Below, one piece after another: positions 19,698-25,023 of a DNA stretch of 25,023 nucleotides. The stretch is from contig JSYX01000524.1 of the NCBI GenBank assembly GCA_000787465.1, positions 1 to 25,023 on the forward strand, written 5' to 3'. The notes beneath the pieces are model-generated. The model had not been told where the DNA came from. It saw only the letters and a list, made by a program, of their open reading frames with translations, and made no database searches. How positions within the stretch are numbered: the first letter of the stretch is position 1; the number at the start of each line of letters is the position of its first letter. The DNA comes from Thermomucor indicae-seudaticae. Its lineage: Eukaryota; Mucoromycota; Mucoromycetes; Mucorales; Lichtheimiaceae. The position numbers and the translations under genes are program-made.

Positions 19698-21354
19698 TTA
19701 GACGAATTCCATGTACCGTCTGCGTTCAAAATCCGTGTTTCCGCGACGTCACAAAGTGGTCCACGAATGCATCACCCAGGACTTGCCGTGCCACCGATGA
19801 CTTGGCATCCATGGCAGCAATGGCTTCTGTAAGGTCCGCGCCAATCGCCCGCCTTGCCCGTCTGCAGTCTGAGTCTCGTTTTCTGGATTCACCAGCAACG
19901 ACTGCTCTGTCGCGATGCCCCATAACCCGCATTTCAGTACGGCGGCGATGGCCAAGTGTGGGTTGATATCCGCACCGGATACGCGCTTTGTTTTCGGGGT
20001 ATGTTATTAAAAAGCAGCAATGTATGACTCTGTAATAACAAACTTACGACTTCGAGACGCGCGGCTTTGGGCGAAGTGGTCGGTGGTACAATGGCGCGTA
20101 TGGCGCACAGACGGCTTTCGACGCCCCAGGACACGTTGACAGGTGCCGCGTCATTTTCAACCAGTCGTTTATAGCTTTTCAACTTGTCGTCAGTTTTCAC
20201 ATTCTTGTTCTTTTTTCCATGTTGTTACCTGTTGACTGTCGGTGCCAAGATGGCTGGAATGCTGGGTAATCCGCGAAGGACGCCAGCCAAGAATCCAACC
20301 ATGGTCAGACTCATGTTTGGAATATGTGATTTTTCTGCCTCGGTGTGCGGATAGAAGAGATTGCTACCCTGTGCAAAAGAAGGATTTAGAGAGCGGCGGG
20401 TGTAGGAGTGTCGCTCTTGTCTCGTTACCTTTTCGTCTTTCAAGCTAAAGTGCATGTGCCCTGAGCACCCGGACCAATCTTGGAATGGTTTCGCCATAAA
20501 GAAAGCCATGAACCCGTGTTTGAACGCGATCTGTTTGATGGAGGTCTTGAGCAGGGCCGCGCGATCGCCCGCCTCGCATGCGTCTGCGAAGCCACCGCGG
20601 CTTCAAAGAACCCAGGCCCTGATTCCGTGTGCCAGCTCTCAATATCGACTCTGAACTCACGCAGCCAGTCAAACGCGCGGTAGTAGAACGCTTGGTTTTC
20701 CAGGGGTCGCAGCAGCGAATAGCCGCACTTGCCGCGCGTGAGTGGTTCCAGATTCGTGTATCCTTTGGCTTCCAGCGACGCGGTGGTCTCTGCACGTGAC
20801 TCCGGTTGTGATTGATCTAATCTAATCTAATCTGCATCACTGTCTTGTTTTTACCTTTAAAGCAATAGAATTCAAATTCGAGGCCACAGTAAGGCGTGCA
20901 GCACAGCTTTTGCTGGTAGTCGTCGACCGCCTTGGCGAGAAGACTGCGCGGGCAGCAGTACAAGGGTTCGTTCGTCGCTGGATCGTAAATGTGGACCAGA
21001 AAGAAGGGATGTTGTCTTCCCAGGGTATCCGGCGATAGGTCGATAGGTCCACCTTGGCGATCAGGTCCGGTGAAGGGCCGGGGGACTTTGCGTATTTTCT
21101 GTCATGGAGATCCCATTTAAACAGAACCGAGCAGAAGCCTAGACATTTGTCTTATTAGCCCCCTCCACACCACTTGAAGCCAGACAAGCTTATCTCTGAC
21201 CGAATCCTGATTCGACGACGTCCAGAAACTTGGACTTGTGCAACACCTTGCCTCGCAGGGCACCATCAATGTCGACGGCCGCAATCTTGACTTTGGTATC
21301 GTCAACAAGTATATCACGAATGTTTTCCGGAGTGGTGGGTGCGTCAACGGTCAT
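19698..21354 (-). pseudogene. Broken PuuA/FluG-like glutamine synthetase
   Basis: Family: glutamine synthetase-type ligases, of the bacterial-like kind that joins glutamate to amines. Recognisable exons on the minus strand: 21354-21201, 21138-20855, 20789-20429, 20368-20229, 20174-20048 and 19985-19698. Conserved pieces: DIDGALRGKVLHKSKFLDV, KYAKSPGPSPDL, ESWHTESGPGFFEAAV, FMAKPFQDWSGCSGHMHFSL, and RVSGADINPHLAIAA. The frame breaks at 21006-21007, 20588-20589 and 19837-19838, each by one missing base. The C-terminal part near 19737-19745 has lost more sequence before TDFERRRYMEFV and a stop at 19698. The first intron also has a poor donor (GTCAGA). All other introns and motifs survive, so inactivation looks recent. 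The alternative is a run of assembly indels, but neighbouring coding exons show none. Confidence 0.8.
20814..20833 (-). repeat. AGATT repeat in a pseudogene intron
   Basis: About four AGATT units (TCTAA on the plus strand) lie in the intron between the second and third exons of the glutamine synthetase-like pseudogene. Confidence 0.7.
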
Positions 21355-21359
21355 TGTTT

Positions 21360-21990
21360 GGAAGAACGAGAGAGAGTGAGAGAGAGACGAGACGATCCAG
21401 GGTTGGGCGTTCACCACCTTTTTGATCTTGGACGTTTTTCACCTTTCCTTTCTTGACAATGTACCGAGTTCAGTACTAATAGCCAGTAACAGGGTGCATC
21501 AGCAGCCATTGTTTGGGGATGGCGCCTGCAAGCTCTTTTTTGATCTGGTCGTTTTGACCATTCCTTTCTTAACAGAGCTGCGACTGCTAGCCGGTATCAA
21601 ACTCTGAATGTCTCATTGTTTACGAGCAATCTGAGTCTTCTAATCTCGAGACCTGTACCCAAAGTTAGTCTCTGTTCGTTTGTCTTATGATTTGGCGGAT
21701 TGACAACCTAGGATGGTCCATGGAATTGCGTGCGTAACAAAAGTACACGCGATCGGCCCCGTCATTTACTGGCCCTCTGTAAGACCTTGCCGTATTTACG
21801 CTAAAGCGGGTTCAATAAAACGTCAAGGATTTTGCTTGCATGAAAGTATGATGACGTGAGGGTCATTTATATATTCTTTGACGATGTTACTTGAAGAATG
21901 GTGCATCTGTCTCTCTCTCTCTCGCATATTACTTGCAACAGAAAATGTTTCCCTACTCTCAATAATGTAATTCTTCTGACGAACCACAGC
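21360..21990. other. Intergenic region, no gene recognised
   Basis: No domain-bearing frame is seen. It includes a GA-rich tract near 21367-21390, in the probable leader of the pseudogene, and a CT repeat at about 21908-21924. Confidence 0.4.
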
Positions 21991-21994
21991 AGTG

Positions 21995-22150
21995 ACGTTT
22001 AAGGACTTTGTAGTAGTCCCATTCCGCTTTACTCAGGAAGCTACTGCTTTCGTACCGATACCGATGTTTAAGGAATATCTTTATGTTGTTGTTTTCATAA
22101 TGATTCTAGTCCAGGAATGGCAGCGCGCAAGGCATTAGTGAGTGTATGGC
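21995..22150 (-). repeat. Diverged repeat, copy 2 (inverted)
   Basis: Read on the minus strand, this matches the copy at 7434-7638 from the CACTCACTAA block through TTAAACATCGGT to ACTACAAAGTCCTTAAACGT. It lacks the ~40-base insertion of copy 1. Translation gives HTLTNALRAAIPGL, FLSKAE and YYKVLKR in different or interrupted frames, so it is a dead relic of an unrecognised coding sequence. Confidence 0.6.
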
Positions 22151-22159
22151 CCAATGCCA

Positions 22160-23060
22160 TCCGATAAAGATGGTGAAAATCCATGGCTGGCCCGAGTTGC
22201 CCTATATACTTTTGCATGTGAAGAAAGCGAGACTTTCCATTGGCTGGCAAAATTGAGCTTTTCCCCCAATAGGGCCCGCCACCCGGACCGTGGCGCCGTT
22301 CCGGAAACTTGATCTTGATTGGCTCTATTTAGCAAAGACTCTACCCAGCAAGGGGACGCAGATGCTTCATGACGCATTCGCCGCCACACAACCTCCGTTT
22401 CCTGCATTTCTCTGCAGCATCGAACGCCGAAACCCCAGAAACTTGGGTCATCTTCTGAACAAGATAAGGCAAAGAAGTCGCAATGAAACATGGCGGATTC
22501 GTACCCTGATCGTGTTTGTATTTGGACTTGCTCACATCCTTTCCACCAGGGCAAGGAAAACATTGATGTGGCTTGAGTGTATCAGAATATGCATCTTAAA
22601 CTTCGTTACACTGCATGCATGACGCATCTGGGCTCACTTCTGCGAGAGCTTGCCTAATTCGGAAGATGTCTGTTTTTGATCTTTACTGCGCGTATGACAA
22701 TTAACTTCGATTCCGTGTAGATGGATTTGTGAAGCAGATTATTACTGGAACATGTCAAGGCGGTTCCAAGTATAAAGGTGCATTTGTGTTAGGAAGGTCC
22801 ACAGAACAAAGGCGATCGACGTAACGAAACAATCAAGAGAACCACGCCCCTTGAATGGTGACTGATTATAAACGGTTGCTTTGAGACATAAAGGCGGTTG
22901 GGCTTCGCTAAATGTTACATATAGAATGGGACACGTTGATATGACCGCAGGCGAAGCAGAAGATACTTATCATTCACGTTGCGTCAGTTTATTTTCTGTC
23001 GTACAATACACGGTGGACTACCCTATATCACACTCGAGAAAAAAAAAGAAGATACAAAAA
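22160..23060. other. Gene-poor stretch, no gene recognised
   Basis: Open frames on both strands (22135-22563 minus, 22290-22622 plus) overlap and lack domains. A CCAAT sequence and a TATATA sequence on the minus strand near 22205-22250 precede a 29-codon frame that falls inside the repeat relic. I do not consider it a gene. Confidence 0.4.
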
Positions 23061-23070
23061 GAAAAAGTGC

Positions 23071-23396
23071 TTATTGCATTATGGAACAAGAACTACTGTA
23101 AACTCCGTCATAGCAGCAGGTCCAGCACTCTTCGAAACGTCTTTTAGGGAACCAGCCTTCAGGACATACGACTCTTTGGTCAGAGCAGGTGCGCATGCAG
23201 GTTAGCTGCGTGGGGGGATGGGGGAGCGTCTGTAAGTACTGTACAGCAAGCAAACCAAGATGATACTCACAGGTATCTCGATCACGGCCGCTTGCATAGC
23301 CCGTTGACTTAGGTTATCGTTGCAATAGTCTTGGAGGGCGTTCACACCGAGAAAGATGCAGAGGGCAAGAAGAAGAGTAACGAACAAGGTGCGCAT
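23071..23396 (-). CDS. Secreted cysteine-rich peptide with CWTCC motif, copy B
   Basis: Minus-strand exons 23396-23271 and 23205-23071, joined in phase 0 by a 65-base GT-AG intron (donor GTGAGT), give 86 residues. Residues 1-20 form a signal peptide (LFVTLLLALCIFLGVNA). The mature part has cysteines at 25, 45, 49, 56, 69, 72, 73 and 82. The core CMRTC-x-DQ-x3-CPEGWF-x-K, ending ECWTCC, aligns with copy A at 8210-8532. Compared with A it has one extra cysteine near the C-terminus, one residue fewer between cysteines 1 and 2, and one more before CWTCC. Both genes share an AM dipeptide at about the same place between cysteines 1 and 2. The promoter has the same TATAAAAGC core and upstream element. 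The 5' leader carries CAG and ATC trinucleotide repeats. Function is unknown; it is an extracellular peptide by inference. Confidence 0.82.
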
Positions 23397-23463
23397 GAGG
23401 GGGGAAAAAGATCAATGATGATGATGATGATGCGTGGGCCAAAATGCGCTGCTGCTGCTGCTG

Positions 23464-23471
23464 CTTTTATA
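23464..23471 (-). promoter_or_regulatory. TATA box of peptide gene B
   Basis: TATAAAAG on the minus strand, 68 bases before the start codon. The flanking bases CTATAAAAGC are the same as in gene A. It is followed directly by a CAG repeat. Confidence 0.7.
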
Positions 23472-23499
23472 GACAATCGAAAGATTTCCTATTTCTCCA

Positions 23500-23530
23500 G
23501 GATGCCGAAACACCATGCAATATCATGCAC
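23500..23530 (-). promoter_or_regulatory. Upstream element shared with peptide gene A
   Basis: Read on the minus strand it has the blocks GTGCAT, ATA, CATGG and GTTTCGGC, in the same order and spacing as 8095-8125 upstream of gene A (25 of 31 bases alike). It starts 59 bases before the TATA box. Confidence 0.6.
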
Positions 23531-23539
23531 TAGCGGGGG

Positions 23540-25023
23540 AAAAGACAACGATGGTCTTGCTCCGCTAAGGCCTGGCCTCGGTTATTATAATAGCCAATGC
23601 CATCACTTGCTGGGGGTAACCTTAAAAACCGGCGGACATCGGCTTGAAAGGGTTTGCATACATGAAGGCATATCATAATGTCGCGTCCAACAGCAGTACA
23701 AGCCTGTCATAACGGTACCGTGACTAACTTGAAAGCTCTTCCTTCGAGTGATTAATACGGCTCTCACAGTACTGTCAGCTCATAACTTGGAAGCGGAACC
23801 GCGTGCTGTCTCAGAAAGCTCTAGCTAAAAGCTGCTTACTAAGTGCGCGTCGTAAAAAGCGGAGTGCGTTCGTGGGAAGGATGACCATGTTCTATTGGTT
23901 ACATGCGCGCCGTAGCGACATGAAACACTTGCTGTCATTCGGACATGCAGTAGCTGTCCAAGACCACGACGTTCAAGGGCGTCCATCCATGTCGGGTAGC
24001 ATGTCAGTTTCGACGTATGTATTGCCCGGGCATGAGTCAGTTCAACGTCATGTGTTTTCCAAACATTTGCACCAAGATGTAGAGCTTGATTGTGATAAAG
24101 GATCCAAAAAGGAGATTGAGAGACGAGATAAGTATCGTGCAAGTGTTATTTGGATTTTTATTTATCTTCGATTTCAGGACACTTTTTATACTAGAGGTCA
24201 GGATGCCGTTCATTGAACATGATGACATTTCAGTTACGGAACGAATTAAAATGATGATTGTTAAAGAATATGTTGGCTATTGTTATGGCTGCCAGTCGTC
24301 ATTGGTTGTCTGCGCGGTCTTTTAGTTGATCCGTCTACCGGGAATCCGGTGTTGTACCTTGTTGTGGATAAGGTTTCCATAGGAGGCAAAACGGCGACAG
24401 TCATTGTCTGCTTCGTGGTGTCATATACATACCATATTGATGACGGATGGTCATTGCATAAACCACAGTCCTGCTTAAATATATGGCCCATCAAGAGAAC
24501 ACCAACGTTGAATTTTCTAACATTTAATGTAGACAACGCGACTCTCGCCACGCCAGTTTTCCTAATCCTCCTTTCTCGGTCCCTATCCTGTTAGTTATAC
24601 TGTGAAGGTTGGCGCCTTGATCTAAATATTTGCGAACCCATTTGAGGCCATCATGAAGACGACGGTGAGCCATTGATTGGAACAGCTTCTAATGGCGTCC
24701 TATGACCAACCGTGTTATTACGTCCCGATCTCTCGGAACGGATGACGCGCCGTGCAGACTTTGCAAGTTTATTCTGGACATGTATCAAAGTCCCAAATGG
24801 GCTCCTCCATCCATCTATATCGCAAGTGTGGATGCCGTACCGTCTTCGAGTATGGGAGAGGTTATGACTTCTGTAATGCTGATGGAGATGTGCACACAGC
24901 CCTCCAAAAAGGATTGCCGTGTATTTGATACCAAATGCTCACGTTCCCTGCATAACACCTCAAATATCGTCGCTTCCTTTGTATAATCGTTGCAATACCT
25001 GAGTCTATACTAAAACATACTAG
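23540..25023. other. Gene-poor stretch, no gene recognised
   Basis: Overlapping open frames on both strands (for example 23803-24216 plus, 24261-24551 minus, 24702-24986 plus) have no recognisable domains, signal peptides or splice signals. A gene could continue beyond the window edge, but nothing seen here supports it. Confidence 0.4.

Noticed and set aside
22103..22192. 29-codon frame on the minus strand behind CCAAT and TATATA sequences
   Set aside because: It lies within the diverged repeat relic and stops where the frame of the aligned copy also breaks, so it is better explained as debris.
22421..22433. Third occurrence of the GTTTCGGCGTTCG part of the peptide-gene promoter element (minus strand)
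   Set aside because: Thirteen bases match gene A exactly, but the rest of the element, the TATAAAAGC core and a cysteine-rich frame are missing downstream, so it is probably chance.
1..25023. tRNA genes, rRNA, CRISPR arrays or telomere repeats
   Set aside because: Scanning for B-box-like GGTTCGA sequences with tRNA-like context, regular spaced repeats and telomeric units gave nothing convincing on either strand.

Overview
The window looks like nuclear DNA from a filamentous fungus. I infer an early-diverging one (Mucoromycota, probably Mucorales). Genes are split by short GT-AG introns of about 60-90 nt with GTAAGT-like donors. Several genes carry a TATA box 65-110 bases before the start codon, AATAAA signals follow several stops, and the products are fungal/eukaryotic housekeeping proteins next to small secreted proteins. 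No sequence here fixes the genus.

Layout. 1-3640 is gene-poor and holds the decayed remains of a Plavaka-type DDE transposase (about 1264-2010). 3710-4778 (-) is a three-exon mitochondrial ADP/ATP carrier. 5564-5860 (-) is a small secreted protein with one CBM14/peritrophin-A chitin-binding domain. 6000-8100 is gene-poor, with a cluster of GACT palindromes near 6220 and one copy of a diverged repeat (about 7434-7638). 8210-8532 (+) is a two-exon secreted cysteine-rich peptide gene. 10183-12567 (+) is a long-chain acyl-CoA synthetase. 14750-16279 (+) is an intronless gene for a 508-residue protein I do not recognise. 16603-16933 (+) is ribosomal protein eS30, with its start codon alone in exon 1. 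17931-19437 (+) is ornithine aminotransferase, whose last intron contains a run of 34 C. 19698-21354 (-) is a broken, PuuA/FluG-like glutamine synthetase. 21995-22150 carries a second copy of the repeat, inverted. 23071-23396 (-) is a second secreted cysteine-rich peptide gene, paralogous to the one at 8210. 23531-25023 shows no supportable gene.

The most interesting signal is the pair of cysteine-rich peptide genes about 15 kb apart on opposite strands. They share an intron at the corresponding place, the same cysteine frame ending in CWTCC, a TATAAAAGC core promoter, a ~31-bp upstream element that matches at 25 of 31 positions, and a leader motif. They look like a co-regulated family of secreted peptides that I cannot match to a described one.

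The other main findings are: the glutamine synthetase-like gene has at least three single-base deletions plus a C-terminal lesion while its neighbours are intact; simple repeats recur inside introns (C34, CTGT, GGAT, GA, AGATT); and two sets of dead repeat sequences still show readable protein. The housekeeping genes are unrelated in function and appear individually regulated. The only possible metabolic link is ornithine aminotransferase beside a relic glutamine synthetase-like gene, convergently placed 260 bases apart.
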